Part shown: positions 1-9,811 of the stretch, in pieces
Layout: each line of letters opens with the position of its first letter
How positions within the stretch are numbered: position 1 is the first letter of the stretch
Assembly: GCF_018687755.1 (NCBI RefSeq)
Contig: NZ_CP061305.1
Location: 1,177,099 to 1,241,098 of the forward strand
Reading direction: 5' to 3'
From: Polynucleobacter sp. JS-Mosq-20-D10
GTDB lineage: Bacteria > Pseudomonadota > Gammaproteobacteria > Burkholderiales > Burkholderiaceae
Length of the DNA: 64,000 nt
Notes under the pieces: generated by a model
Databases searched by the model: none
Told to the model about the DNA's origin: nothing
What the model saw: the letters and a program-made list of their open reading frames with translations, nothing else
Made by a program: the position numbers and the translations under genes

Positions 1-1354
1 AGTCTTTTGGCTTCGGCTTTTCACCGCCGCCCAATGACAAGCCAGAGGTACGCAAGACTTGGCGCAAAGTCATCAGCTTCTCCTCTGAAGGTTCACCGTG
101 AACGCGATAGAGACTGAGATGCTTATTTTTATCAATGAAATCAGCAGCGCAGACGTTTGCTGTCAACATACACTCTTCGATCAAGCGATGTGCGTCGTTG
201 CGCAGACGAGGTTCAATGCGCAAAATCTTACCTAACTCATTACTAATAATTTGGGTTTCGGTAGTTTCAAACTCGATAGCACCACGCTTTTGACGTGCGT
301 CTAGTAAAATTTTGTATAGCGAGTAGAGATTAGTCAGTAGAGGCCTGAACTGCGCAAAGCGTGTTGCTTCAGGGCCTTTGCTGTTTGAGAGAATCTCCCA
401 GACCGTATCGTATGTAAAGCGTTGCGCAGAATGCATGACTGCAGGATAGAACTGGTAAGCCAAGACTACTCCACTTTGATCTACTACCGAATCACACACC
501 ATACACAAACGATCAACATCAGGGTTCAATGAACAAAGGCCATTCGAGATCTTTTCCGGCAGCATGGGTATTACCCGTCTCGGGAAATACACTGAGGTTG
601 CACGTAGAAGTCCCTCATCATCCAAAGGGTGTCCAGGCTTAACATAATGAGATACATCAGCAATCGCGACAATCAGGCGCCAAGCCTTGCTCTTGCCGTA
701 CATAACTGGCTCGCAATACACCGCATCATCAAAGTCACGAGCATCAGCACCATCAATGGTGACCAAAGGAACATCGCGCAAATCTACGCGACCTTCTAAA
801 TCAGATTGCTGAACGGTATCGGGTAAGGCATCCGCTTCTTTTTTTGCGGCTGCTGAAAATTCGTGGGGCACGCCATATTTACGGACAGCGATTTCTATTT
901 CCATGCCAGGATCATCGATTTCACCCAGCACCTCGACAACACGACCAACGGCTTGACGGTAACTATCTGGATAGTCAATGATCTCGACACTGACGACCTG
1001 ACCTAATTTCGCGTTACCTTGACCTTTTGGTGGAATCAAAATATCGTGACCAATACGCTTATCTTCCGGCGCAACAATCAAAACACCATTCTCATTTAAG
1101 AGACGCCCAATGACTACTTTATTGGCATGCAAAATGACATCGACGATCTGGCCCTCTGGACGACCGCGGCGATCTGTTCCCAATACTCTGACATTTACCC
1201 TATCTGAGTGCATGACGCGGGACATTTCTCTTTCAGAAAGAAAAATATCTTCACCACCGTCATCTGGGATGACAAATCCAAATCCATCTCGGTGACCCTG
1301 GACTGTACCCAAACGGTCAGCCTCTCGTGGCACCAAGTTTTTTGCTTTACGCAT
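1..1354 (-). CDS. rnr: Ribonuclease R, 5' part (cut by window edge)
   Basis: Processive 3'-5' exoribonuclease of the RNB family, which degrades structured RNA and helps rRNA and tmRNA-linked quality control. About 451 N-terminal residues are visible; the 3' end lies outside the window. A cold-shock/OB domain occupies about residues 15-75 and the RNB domain starts near 190, with the catalytic acidic motif IDGADARDFDDA (D201, D207, D209, D210). The ATG at 1354 follows AAGGA and is directly preceded by an in-frame TAA, so the protein cannot extend upstream. It therefore lacks the winged-helix region that precedes the OB domain in E. coli and Burkholderia RNase R. Divergent from the tRNA-Leu gene. 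Confidence 0.93.
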   Translation of the reverse strand, partial: MRKAKNLVPREADRLGTVQGHRDGFGFVIPDDGGEDIFLSEREMSRVMHSDRVNVRVLGTDRRGRPEGQIVDVILHANKVVIGRLLNENGVLIVAPEDKRIGHDILIPPKGQGNAKLGQVVSVEIIDYPDSYRQAVGRVVEVLGEIDDPGMEIEIAVRKYGVPHEFSAAAKKEADALPDTVQQSDLEGRVDLRDVPLVTIDGADARDFDDAVYCEPVMYGKSKAWRLIVAIADVSHYVKPGHPLDDEGLLRATSVYFPRRVIPMLPEKISNGLCSLNPDVDRLCMVCDSVVDQSGVVLAYQFYPAVMHSAQRFTYDTVWEILSNSKGPEATRFAQFRPLLTNLYSLYKILLDARQKRGAIEFETTETQIISNELGKILRIEPRLRNDAHRLIEECMLTANVCAADFIDKNKHLSLYRVHGEPSEEKLMTLRQVLRTSGLSLGGGEKPKPKD

Positions 1355-1484
1355 TTAATTCCTTCGGCAATACATGCCTTATATTTCAATGAAAATTGTG
1401 AATTAGCCTACTGTATCAAACCATCAAGTCTGAAGGGTGAAAGGCCAAAACAAGTTAAGAGGTGGGTCAGAAGGCGCATACCTT

Positions 1485-1490
1485 TATAAT
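1485..1490 (+). promoter_or_regulatory. -10 box of the tRNA-Leu promoter
   Basis: A perfect TATAAT lies nine bases before the mature tRNA 5' end, so transcription would start only about two bases upstream of the tRNA. No convincing -35 is visible at the usual spacing. Confidence 0.5.
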
Positions 1491-1498
1491 AACGGCAT

Positions 1499-1585
1499 GC
1501 CCAGGTGGCGAAATTGGTAGACGCACCAGCTTCAGGTGCTGGCGATCGTAAGGTTGTGGGGGTTCGAGTCCCTTCCTGGGCACCA
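1499..1585 (+). tRNA. tRNA-Leu (anticodon CAG)
   Basis: Folds as a class II (long variable arm) tRNA. The acceptor stem GCCCAGG pairs with CCTGGGC, followed by discriminator A and an encoded CCA. The D arm contains GGTAGACGC, the anticodon stem CCAGC/GCTGG encloses loop TTCAGGT with anticodon CAG, and the T arm carries GTTCGAGTC. It reads CUG codons. A GGCGC-TCT-GCGCC hairpin at 1599-1611 follows but has no T tract, so it is at best a weak terminator. The rest of the gap to 1744 holds only short A/T-rich direct repeats (TACATAAA). Confidence 0.97.
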
Positions 1586-1744
1586 AACAAGGCTTAACGG
1601 CGCTCTGCGCCTGAAAATACAAGGCCGCTATAGAGAAAACTGGCCGTTTCTACATAAAAATACATAAAGCCTATATGGGGGCGTCTTTCTTAAATACAAG
1701 CCCCATTTTGGCTCCCACATCGAGCATTCGTTAATACGCAAATA

Positions 1745-1927
1745 TTAATCACTCCATAACTTGCCTGCAGTCGCCCAATTTGATTTCTTAACATCTTGAT
1801 AAATAACATCTACTGATTCAGCACTGCATCCCATAATTTTGACCGCCGCTTCCGTAATTGCCTTGGCGTACTCGCGCTTGACCTCATCGCTGCGACCCTC
1901 AAATAATTGAACTTGAATTAATGGCAC
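1745..1927 (-). CDS. 4-oxalocrotonate tautomerase family protein
   Basis: A 60-residue protein of the tautomerase superfamily, which acts as small oligomers and uses the amino-terminal proline as base for keto-enol isomerisation of unsaturated oxo-acids. Translation starts at GTG 1927 (AGGAG seven bases upstream) and gives Met-Pro-Leu-Ile-Gln, so Pro1 is exposed after Met removal. The length equals that of classical 4-OT. It is the last gene of a five-gene minus-strand run, 16 bases after the aldolase. Family membership is clear; the substrate is not known. Confidence 0.85.
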   Translation of the reverse strand: MPLIQVQLFEGRSDEVKREYAKAITEAAVKIMGCSAESVDVIYQDVKKSNWATAGKLWSD

Positions 1928-1943
1928 AGATATCTCCTATTCA

Positions 1944-2648
1944 CTATTTTTTTAATAAACCTAGATAAGCCGGCCACTCCATCTGACCTTCCTCATCACC
2001 ATCACTGCATAATTGCTCATAAGTCATCTTGCAAATTACCGGATCGGGAACTATCAATCCTTCTACCTCACCTGCCAATAGTTGAATTTTGCAGGCTTTA
2101 TCTAATACGTCCATCAAATAAAATGCCTGCTGAATACTTGCTCCACAGATGATGCTGCCGTGATTTTCTAACAATAAAGCTTTTTTATCTCCAAGAGCCG
2201 ATATGAGTCCCGCTTGCTCAGACACTGATAAGGCTAGCCCTTGATAGCAATGCCTTTCAATATCACCATAAAAGCGTAGGGCATGCTGCGATAGTGGCAA
2301 TAAACCCTGCTTTCGTGCAGAGATGGCAATGACGGAATCAACATGCAAATGCAGTACACATGCCGCATCTGGTCTGGCCGCATGTACCGCCCCATGAATG
2401 GCAAAACCAGATTTATTCACTGGCCCTAGTCCCGAGATGATTTCTCCTTGAAGGTTCACCTTGACTAAATTCTCTGGAAGCACTTCGTCAAAGCGCAAAC
2501 CAAATTGATTGATTAGATAAGCGTCCTCTTCGTTTGGAATAGAAGCTGTAATATGGGTATAAATACCATCATCCCACCCCTTCATCGCAGCGAGACGATA
2601 CGCTGCAGCTAAATTGATTCGAACTTCTTCCTCAGTTTGATTCGTCAT
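1944..2648 (-). CDS. Class II aldolase/adducin domain protein
   Basis: A 234-residue zinc-dependent aldolase-fold protein of the FucA/AraD/adducin superfamily. Zinc ligands are visible as the pair H100/H102 (VLHLHVDS) and H163 (LLENHGS). The region that carries the catalytic Glu in FucA reads PVNKSGFAIH, so the usual acid is absent, as in adducin-like members; whether it is an aldolase, decarboxylase or something else cannot be told. It starts at ATG 2648, nine bases after the unknown gene upstream, and is probably co-transcribed with the hydrolase and tautomerase. Confidence 0.83.
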   Translation of the reverse strand: MTNQTEEEVRINLAAAYRLAAMKGWDDGIYTHITASIPNEEDAYLINQFGLRFDEVLPENLVKVNLQGEIISGLGPVNKSGFAIHGAVHAARPDAACVLHLHVDSVIAISARKQGLLPLSQHALRFYGDIERHCYQGLALSVSEQAGLISALGDKKALLLENHGSIICGASIQQAFYLMDVLDKACKIQLLAGEVEGLIVPDPVICKMTYEQLCSDGDEEGQMEWPAYLGLLKK

Positions 2649-2657
2649 ATCGAAGAG

Positions 2658-3155
2658 CTAGAGTCCCATAGAGCGATGCAAAATCTTAGGTTTCATTTCA
2701 TCCCAAAGACCTTCAAACTCTTCAACTCTATCCTCTGATAGCGTCATGGGCTCAAAGAGACCACTAAAGAAGATTGTCTTTTTGGGAGCTAGGATCTTTT
2801 CAAACTCCGTTAACCCAACCGGCTTATCGTCAACATCCCGAGTTAATTGGGCAGAGCACACAATTGCTTGTGCGTCGTCCTGATCAATTACTGCAAACTC
2901 AATGAGCTGTTGAGACTTCTCTAAGACTACTAAAGTTCCGCGTGCATAACAAACTGCCTCATGCTCCTGCACGATATACGCCAAAAATTGATTTTCTTCA
3001 ACCGCATTCATACGCAAGTCATCAATAAAAAAGAGGTATTGGCTCCCCTCTCCATTCACTAAGGTGAAGACTTTAGGAATCACACCATGCCCTAAAGCAA
3101 GATTACGGTAATAGGAAGAAAGTTCAACAGCAAGGTTTTCGGAAAAAAGATGCAT
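2658..3155 (-). CDS. Protein of unknown function in catabolic operon
   Basis: About 165 residues, soluble, acidic, with no signal peptide or membrane segment. I do not recognise the family. An in-frame TTG at 3170 would add five residues; the ATG at 3155 is preferred, though neither has a good ribosome-binding site. Mixed hydrophobic strands (KVFTLV, YLFFIDDL, TLVVLE) suggest an alpha/beta fold. Its tight fit (nine bases to the aldolase, gap of 24 from the hydrolase) argues for a role in the same pathway. Confidence 0.6.
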   Translation of the reverse strand: MHLFSENLAVELSSYYRNLALGHGVIPKVFTLVNGEGSQYLFFIDDLRMNAVEENQFLAYIVQEHEAVCYARGTLVVLEKSQQLIEFAVIDQDDAQAIVCSAQLTRDVDDKPVGLTEFEKILAPKKTIFFSGLFEPMTLSEDRVEEFEGLWDEMKPKILHRSMGL

Positions 3156-3179
3156 AGGATAGATCTGCAATTAAAGTAC

Positions 3180-3866
3180 TTATGGAGTTAGCTGAGTTTT
3201 TAAGAAAGTCATCGTGCGATCCCAAGCCAAATCTGCAGCTACAGAGTTGTATTGCAATGGTGGCAGACCTCTAGCGTCTGACTTTGGATTTGCAAAAGCA
3301 TGCTTAGCGTCATAGCGTTGGAAATCATACGTAACTCCAGCTGCTTTCAGCTTTTCTTCCAGCTGATCTACGCCAGCGATAGAGAAAAAATCATCATGCA
3401 GGGCCCAGTGCGCCAACATCGGTTTTTTGATAGCCGTTGCATCAACATACTCGAGCGGAGGGTAACCATACCAAACCACTGTTCCATCGCATTCCGGAAC
3501 AAGGCCAGCAGATAATACTGTGAGCGCCCCGCCCATACAAAACCCGGTAACAGCAACTTTAGTGCTACCTGTTAACTTGAGGTACTGAACAGCGCCACGA
3601 ATATCTTGGCTAGCAGCGTCACCAAAATTCAGATCATTCATGAGGTGCTCAGCTTCATTTGCTTCCAAGGCGAGCTTGCCACGGTACAGATCCGGAACTA
3701 AGGCACGATATCCTGCTTTTGCTAAACGGTTAGCAATATTCTTAATCTCATCATCAAGGCCCCACCACTCTTGAATCACTACTACGCCAGGAGCATTTCT
3801 TGGGTTGGCTGGCTCAATTAAATAGGCTTCTACTAAAGTGGCATCTGGTCTCTTAAATGAAATCAT
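3180..3866 (-). CDS. Dienelactone hydrolase family protein
   Basis: Alpha/beta hydrolase of the DLH family, which hydrolyses cyclic enol-lactones and related esters in the cytoplasm. From ATG 3866 (228 aa) the Cys-Asp-His triad is C110 in GFCMGG, D158 in LHDD and H189 in AKHAF, with spacings of 48 and 79 residues as in Pseudomonas DLH. A TTG six codons upstream (3884) is an alternative start. It is the second gene of the run, behind the MFS transporter. The true substrate is unknown. Confidence 0.88.
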   Translation of the reverse strand: MISFKRPDATLVEAYLIEPANPRNAPGVVVIQEWWGLDDEIKNIANRLAKAGYRALVPDLYRGKLALEANEAEHLMNDLNFGDAASQDIRGAVQYLKLTGSTKVAVTGFCMGGALTVLSAGLVPECDGTVVWYGYPPLEYVDATAIKKPMLAHWALHDDFFSIAGVDQLEEKLKAAGVTYDFQRYDAKHAFANPKSDARGLPPLQYNSVAADLAWDRTMTFLKTQLTP

Positions 3867-3895
3867 CACAATCTTTCTTTTCAAGTAAATTAGAT

Positions 3896-5110
3896 TTACT
3901 GCGCTTGCTTATCAGTATGAATATAGCCCACCAACCAGAAGGTAAGCAAGCCACATGCCGCCGCACCATAACCAACTAGGTTGTAATGCTCCATTTTTCC
4001 ATCCATACCAATGGTAACTACCATGCCAGCAAGAACCGAAGCAAGTCCCGACGCTAACATTTGCACTGAGCCTACCAGACTCATAAAGGTGCCCCGAATT
4101 TTGGCGTCCACCACTTGGCTGACAATCGCCATCGCTGGAATCATACGGCCTGAAACTAAGACAAAAAATGCAGTGGAATTAATTAACACCACCCAAAGCG
4201 GTACTGGCGTCAAATTGGTCGTCACCAATAATGGGACTAAGCTGATGACTGCCAGCACCCTAAATAATTTAACCTTGCCGTAACGATCGGACATCTGCCC
4301 AATTAGGCGAGAGCTCATCAGTGTAGCAATGCCACCGCAAAGATAGATCAAAGAAATATAGGAGTTTTCAACACCTACATTCGAGGTGAGATAGAGCGCA
4401 ATATACGGAATGACTGAAAATCCAGTCAACATGATCAGTGCCATAAAAAAGAATGCGCGTAGATGTTGGTGGGCAACAAAGATATTCCAGATTTGACTAA
4501 GGCGACTTCCCTCATGAGAGTGCAGGAGATGGCCAGAAATTTTGGGGATATTGCGATACCCCAAATATAAAATGAGGCTGGATATCAAAGCAATAAAAAA
4601 GAATGGCGCTCGCCAACCTAAGGATGGAATGTTGTGAGCCAACAATAGGCTGAGTGGAACTCCTGCCACAGTCGATATCGAGAAAGCAGACATCACTGTT
4701 CCCAAAGCTTTGCCTCTGCGCTCAAACGGAATGGAGTCCGCAACAATAGTTTGCACTAGTGAACTCAGAATACCGCCAAATGCGCCTGCAAATGCGCGAG
4801 CAATAAAAAGGGAATGGTAATCCGGCGCCAAACCACAGACTAAGGTGGCAATAATGAAACAAGCATACAAACTCAGAAGTAGTACTCGCCTCTCAAAGCG
4901 ATCTACAAAGTAAGTGGCAAAGACACCAGCAAGAGCAGCGGCAAACGTATAGGAAGAGAGTAATAGACCGAACTCATGGGTATTGATATTGAGCTCGCGA
5001 ATAAATTCGGGGCCCAAAGGCATCATGATCATGAAGTCCAGGATGTGGGTGAACTGAATTCCGGCCAAGGAGAACAAGAAAAAGTATTCCTTCTTCTTGC
5101 CGCCTAGCAT
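3896..5110 (-). CDS. MFS transporter
   Basis: About 404 residues with twelve hydrophobic segments and a basic cytoplasmic loop RFERR after TM2, typical of the major facilitator superfamily. GIQFTHILDFMIMMPLGP in TM1 recalls the drug/arabinose-efflux (DHA1-like) subgroup. ATG 5110 has GAG eight bases upstream; a TTG at 5125 is also in frame. It leads the catabolic-looking run at 1745-5110, so it could import the substrate or export an intermediate (inference). Confidence 0.82.
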   Translation of the reverse strand: MLGGKKKEYFFLFSLAGIQFTHILDFMIMMPLGPEFIRELNINTHEFGLLLSSYTFAAALAGVFATYFVDRFERRVLLLSLYACFIIATLVCGLAPDYHSLFIARAFAGAFGGILSSLVQTIVADSIPFERRGKALGTVMSAFSISTVAGVPLSLLLAHNIPSLGWRAPFFFIALISSLILYLGYRNIPKISGHLLHSHEGSRLSQIWNIFVAHQHLRAFFFMALIMLTGFSVIPYIALYLTSNVGVENSYISLIYLCGGIATLMSSRLIGQMSDRYGKVKLFRVLAVISLVPLLVTTNLTPVPLWVVLINSTAFFVLVSGRMIPAMAIVSQVVDAKIRGTFMSLVGSVQMLASGLASVLAGMVVTIGMDGKMEHYNLVGYGAAACGLLTFWLVGYIHTDKQAQ

Positions 5111-5272
5111 GTGATGCTCGTTCAATGGTTTCTTAATATCAAATTAGGGATACTTCATTATCAACCTAGGGGATGGAAACTTAGCCTAGCCTTGCTTAAT
5201 TGAGAGCGCCGCCCAGTAAAAGTGGGTTTTTGTAGGCAACTGCTGCAATTAATTAGTATAAGGTATATCATT

Positions 5273-5284
5273 AGGGTTAACCCT
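5273..5284. repeat. Perfect 12-bp palindrome upstream of a small gene
   Basis: AGGGTTAACCCT is perfectly self-complementary and ends just before the AAGGAG ribosome-binding site of the 51-residue gene. It could be an operator or a short RNA hairpin masking the Shine-Dalgarno region. A TATA-rich stretch (AGTATAAGGTATAT) just upstream may hold the promoter. Confidence 0.4.
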
Positions 5285-5297
5285 TAAGGAGCTCACC

Positions 5298-5453
5298 ATG
5301 GCACATTCAAACTCAACACAGTTTCAACAGGCATTCACCATCAGCTTTAAGCCTTTTTTAGCAATTAAAGACTTTTTCATATTGCTGGCAGTTTCTTTTA
5401 GCGAAGCTAAAGTAATGGAGCAGAAATCACGTAGAACTAGTGGAAATTGGTAA
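5298..5453 (+). CDS. Small protein of unknown function (51 aa)
   Basis: ATG 5298 is preceded by AAGGAG at a six-base spacing and the frame runs 51 codons to TAA. The product has a polar Ser/Gln-rich N-terminus, a hydrophobic centre (KPFLAIKDFFILLAVSF) that could be an amphipathic or membrane helix, and a basic C-terminus ending RRTSGNW. A strong terminator follows at 5508. Good ribosome-binding site plus terminator suggest a real single-gene unit between two minus-strand neighbours. Family not recognised. Confidence 0.6.
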   Translation: MAHSNSTQFQQAFTISFKPFLAIKDFFILLAVSFSEAKVMEQKSRRTSGNW

Positions 5454-5507
5454 TTTATTGCTGATTTAGCTCTGTTTTAGGCCATTTTTGGTCATTTTTG
5501 ATGAATT

Positions 5508-5534
5508 AAGCCTCCGCATTTTGGAGGCTTTTTC
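5508..5534 (+). terminator. Rho-independent terminator of the 51-aa gene
   Basis: AAGCCTCC (5508-5515) pairs with GGAGGCTT (5523-5530) around a seven-base loop, followed by TTTC. The T tract is on the plus strand only. Confidence 0.8.
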
Positions 5535-5550
5535 TTTATCAATAGCGCCC

Positions 5551-6054
5551 CTAGCGCAAAATATAGTAGCCATAAACACAGCGTGACCCAGCCCGAGAGG
5601 GGTTATGGGTATCCTGAATAACACCGTTAATTACAGCTGTAAGGTGCTTAGAAACCTTCACAATTAATCTGCCCGAGGGTAGCTCATTCGCCAGTAAATG
5701 GACTTTACAGCCAGCACCAACTTGCATAGTCGGCACCCAATCAAACCCGTGACCCAGGATGTAGTCATGGAATACATTGCGATGATTGCCGTTACGCGGT
5801 GAAGCGCCCTGAGCATTAAGCCGTCTAGCTAACTTATCGTTTCTTTGATCAGCATAGGCCGCATTGGCAGCACGAAGATCTTCATAGACTTGTACATAAG
5901 GCAATTGGGCGGCAATGGCAATCGCGCGAACCACACAGTCACCAGCCCCGCCTTTAAAGCCTGCAAGCCCCCTGCCCCCATCATTGACTTGAAAGCCTAG
6001 CGCTTGGCCACGGGCATTCAAAAACCTAGTAAAGAGATTTGAAAAACTACGCAT
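5551..6054 (-). CDS. Unknown protein resembling a papain-like cysteine peptidase
   Basis: A 167-residue protein without signal peptide. A GAGDCVVRAIAIA block (C40), then KHLTAVINGVIQDTHNP (H137, D148) near the C-terminus give a Cys...His...Asp order compatible with a papain/C39-like fold, in which the Cys starts a helix and the His lies on a strand. This is a motif reading, not a proven activity. It stands alone between glcB and the small plus-strand gene; no clear ribosome-binding site precedes ATG 6054. It lies downstream of the glcB terminator, so it is probably transcribed separately. Confidence 0.65.
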   Translation of the reverse strand: MRSFSNLFTRFLNARGQALGFQVNDGGRGLAGFKGGAGDCVVRAIAIAAQLPYVQVYEDLRAANAAYADQRNDKLARRLNAQGASPRNGNHRNVFHDYILGHGFDWVPTMQVGAGCKVHLLANELPSGRLIVKVSKHLTAVINGVIQDTHNPSRAGSRCVYGYYILR

Positions 6055-6090
6055 TGAGTAGATCGGAGTTCAGGTAAGTTCTGACTAAAA

Positions 6091-6122
6091 GAAAAATGGA
6101 CTTGCCTTTCGACAAATCCATT
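6091..6122 (-). terminator. Rho-independent terminator of glcB
   Basis: Read on the minus strand, AATGGATTTGTC pairs with GGCAAGTCCATT (two G-T wobbles) around a GAAA tetraloop, followed directly by TTTTC. It lies 23 bases after the glcB stop. Confidence 0.8.
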
Positions 6123-6144
6123 TCAATTTGAAACTAACAAACGA

Positions 6145-8361
6145 TTATTTCGCTTGCGCCTGCTTGACCTTCAAACGCCAAGCATGCAGCAAGGGTTCGG
6201 TATACCCGTTTGGCTGCTCAAGGCCTTTAAAGATCAGATCACTTGCAGCTTGAAAGGCGTATGAATCCTTATAGTTTGGCATCATTGGTTTGTATAAGGG
6301 ATCGCCAGCATTTTGATTATCAACAATAGTGGCCATTCGTTGCAAAGCTTCCTCTACTTCCGCTTTACTGACATATTTGTGCAGTAACCAGTTGGCAATG
6401 TGCTGACTAGAAATACGCAATGTTGCGCGATCTTCCATTAGGCCTACGTTATAAATATCAGGCACCTTAGAGCAACCAACACCTTGGTCAATCCAACGAA
6501 CTACGTAACCCAAAATACCTTGGCAATTATTATTGAGGGATTCGCGAATCTCCTCTTTAGTCCAATCAGGATAGAGCGCAATTGGCACAGTCAAGAGCTC
6601 ATCAGTTAAAGCTTCATACTCAGCTGCAGTATCTTGTTTCTCCATATCCTGTTGAATCTTTGCCACATCGACCTGGTGATAGTGAATTGCATGCAAAGTG
6701 GCAGCAGTGGGCGATGGTACCCAAGCGGTATTTGCTCCTGCTTGAGGGTGTGCAGCTTTTTGCTCTACCATTTCCTTCATGAGATCTGGCGCAGGCCACA
6801 TGCCCTTACCAATCTGCGCGCGACCACGTAGGCCGCAATCTAAGCCTGCTAATACGTTACGGCGCTCATAAGCTCCGAACCATTTAGCAATCTTCATCCT
6901 GCCTTTACGAACCATGGCGCCGCCATACATACCAGTATGCATTTCATCGCCAGTGCGGTCTAAGAATCCAGTATTAATAAATGCAACGCGAGCACCAGCT
7001 GCAGCAATGGCAGCTTTAATATTGACGCTCATACGGCGCTCTTCATCCATGATGCCTAATTTGACTGTGTTCTCGGGTAAGCCAAGTAACTTCTCAACCC
7101 GGCCAAAGAGCTCGCCAGCAAATGCTACTTCTTCTGCACTGTGCATTTTTGGCTTAACAATATAGACTGAGCCTTTGCGCGTATTACCAATAACCTGAGT
7201 CGCTGGACGATTGATGTCATACAAGGCAATCAATACAGTCACGACTGCATCTAAGATACCTTCGTAGATTTCCTTACCTTCGCCAGTAATAATAGCTGGG
7301 TTAGTCATCAAGTGACCAACGTTACGCAGGAACAAGAGTGAGCGGCCATGCAAAGTTACAACGCCATCTTTGGCATTGACAGCGCCAATGCCTGCAGTGT
7401 ATTTACGATCTGCGTTGAGTGTGCGGGTAAAAGTCTTACCGCCTTTGCTGACTTCTTCAACCAAGGTACCCTTAAGAATACCCAACCAATTCTCATAAGC
7501 AAGTACTTTGTCATCACCATCAACAACTGCTACCGAGTCTTCTAAGTCCAAAATGGTTGAGAGCGCTGCTTCAAGCACCACATCATTTACACCGGCTAAA
7601 TCAGAAGCACCAATGGTTTTAGTTTTATCAATTTGGATATCGATATGAATACCATGATTGCGCAATAAAATAGATGAAGGTGCAGTGGCATCGCCTTGAT
7701 AGCCAACGAACTGTCTTTCATCAATCAAACCGGTTGTGCTGCCGTCTTTTAATTTCACAGACAGTTTTTTATCTACAACGGCATATGCAACTACATCACT
7801 GAAGGAGGCTTTAGCCAAAGGAGCAGCTTGATCCAAAAACTGACGCGCGTAGGCAACCACCTTAGCACCACGAATCGGGTTATAGGCTCCAGCTTTGGTA
7901 GCACCATCTTCCTCGGAAATAACATCTGTGCCGTACAGGGCATCATACAAAGAGCCCCAACGCGCATTTGCAGCATTTAAGGCATAACGTGCATTGAGCA
8001 CTGGAACAACTAGCTGAGGACCAGCTTGGAGAGCTAGTTCATCATCCACGTTCTGAGTAGTAGCCAACACTTTGGAAGGCACATCGTCGATATAACCAAT
8101 TTCTTTCAAGTAATTGCGGTAAGCAGGCATATCTTTGATCGGGCCAGGGTTAGCTTGATGCCATTTATCCAAATCCAATTGCAAGCGATCACGCTTTGCT
8201 AGTAATGCTTCATTTTTTGGGCTCAGATCTTTAACGATCTCGTCAAAACCTTTCCAAAAGTCTGCGCTTTTAATACCTGTACCAGGCAAAACTTTGTCTT
8301 CAATAAAACGGTAAAGCGGTGTAGCCACTTGAAGGCTATTACATTGTGTACGTGCAGTCAT
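6145..8361 (-). CDS. glcB: Malate synthase G
   Basis: Condenses glyoxylate with acetyl-CoA to malate; it completes the glyoxylate shunt or glycolate assimilation. From ATG 8361 the product has 738 residues, close to the 723 of E. coli GlcB, and begins MTARTQ. A TTG six codons upstream (8379) is in frame but less likely. Family-typical blocks include [17 protein letters not shown] and [11 protein letters not shown] in the TIM-barrel catalytic domain. No aceA or glcDEF gene is near. It follows purA by 59 bases and ends in a strong terminator. Confidence 0.96.
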   Translation of the reverse strand: MTARTQCNSLQVATPLYRFIEDKVLPGTGIKSADFWKGFDEIVKDLSPKNEALLAKRDRLQLDLDKWHQANPGPIKDMPAYRNYLKEIGYIDDVPSKVLATTQNVDDELALQAGPQLVVPVLNARYALNAANARWGSLYDALYGTDVISEEDGATKAGAYNPIRGAKVVAYARQFLDQAAPLAKASFSDVVAYAVVDKKLSVKLKDGSTTGLIDERQFVGYQGDATAPSSILLRNHGIHIDIQIDKTKTIGASDLAGVNDVVLEAALSTILDLEDSVAVVDGDDKVLAYENWLGILKGTLVEEVSKGGKTFTRTLNADRKYTAGIGAVNAKDGVVTLHGRSLLFLRNVGHLMTNPAIITGEGKEIYEGILDAVVTVLIALYDINRPATQVIGNTRKGSVYIVKPKMHSAEEVAFAGELFGRVEKLLGLPENTVKLGIMDEERRMSVNIKAAIAAAGARVAFINTGFLDRTGDEMHTGMYGGAMVRKGRMKIAKWFGAYERRNVLAGLDCGLRGRAQIGKGMWPAPDLMKEMVEQKAAHPQAGANTAWVPSPTAATLHAIHYHQVDVAKIQQDMEKQDTAAEYEALTDELLTVPIALYPDWTKEEIRESLNNNCQGILGYVVRWIDQGVGCSKVPDIYNVGLMEDRATLRISSQHIANWLLHKYVSKAEVEEALQRMATIVDNQNAGDPLYKPMMPNYKDSYAFQAASDLIFKGLEQPNGYTEPLLHAWRLKVKQAQAK

Positions 8362-8420
8362 TTCTAAATCCCAAAGCAAATGTGTAAATAAATATAAAAG
8401 GTTAAAGAGAGAATGCTTTA

Positions 8421-9788
<1,368 letters not shown>

Positions 9789-9811
9789 TTAGTGTGTTTT
9801 TAATAAAGCTT

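Noticed and set aside
1586..1744. Possible integration site remnant after tRNA-Leu
   Set aside because: Short TACATAAA direct repeats are present, but no copy of the tRNA 3' end and no integrase gene could be found in the window.
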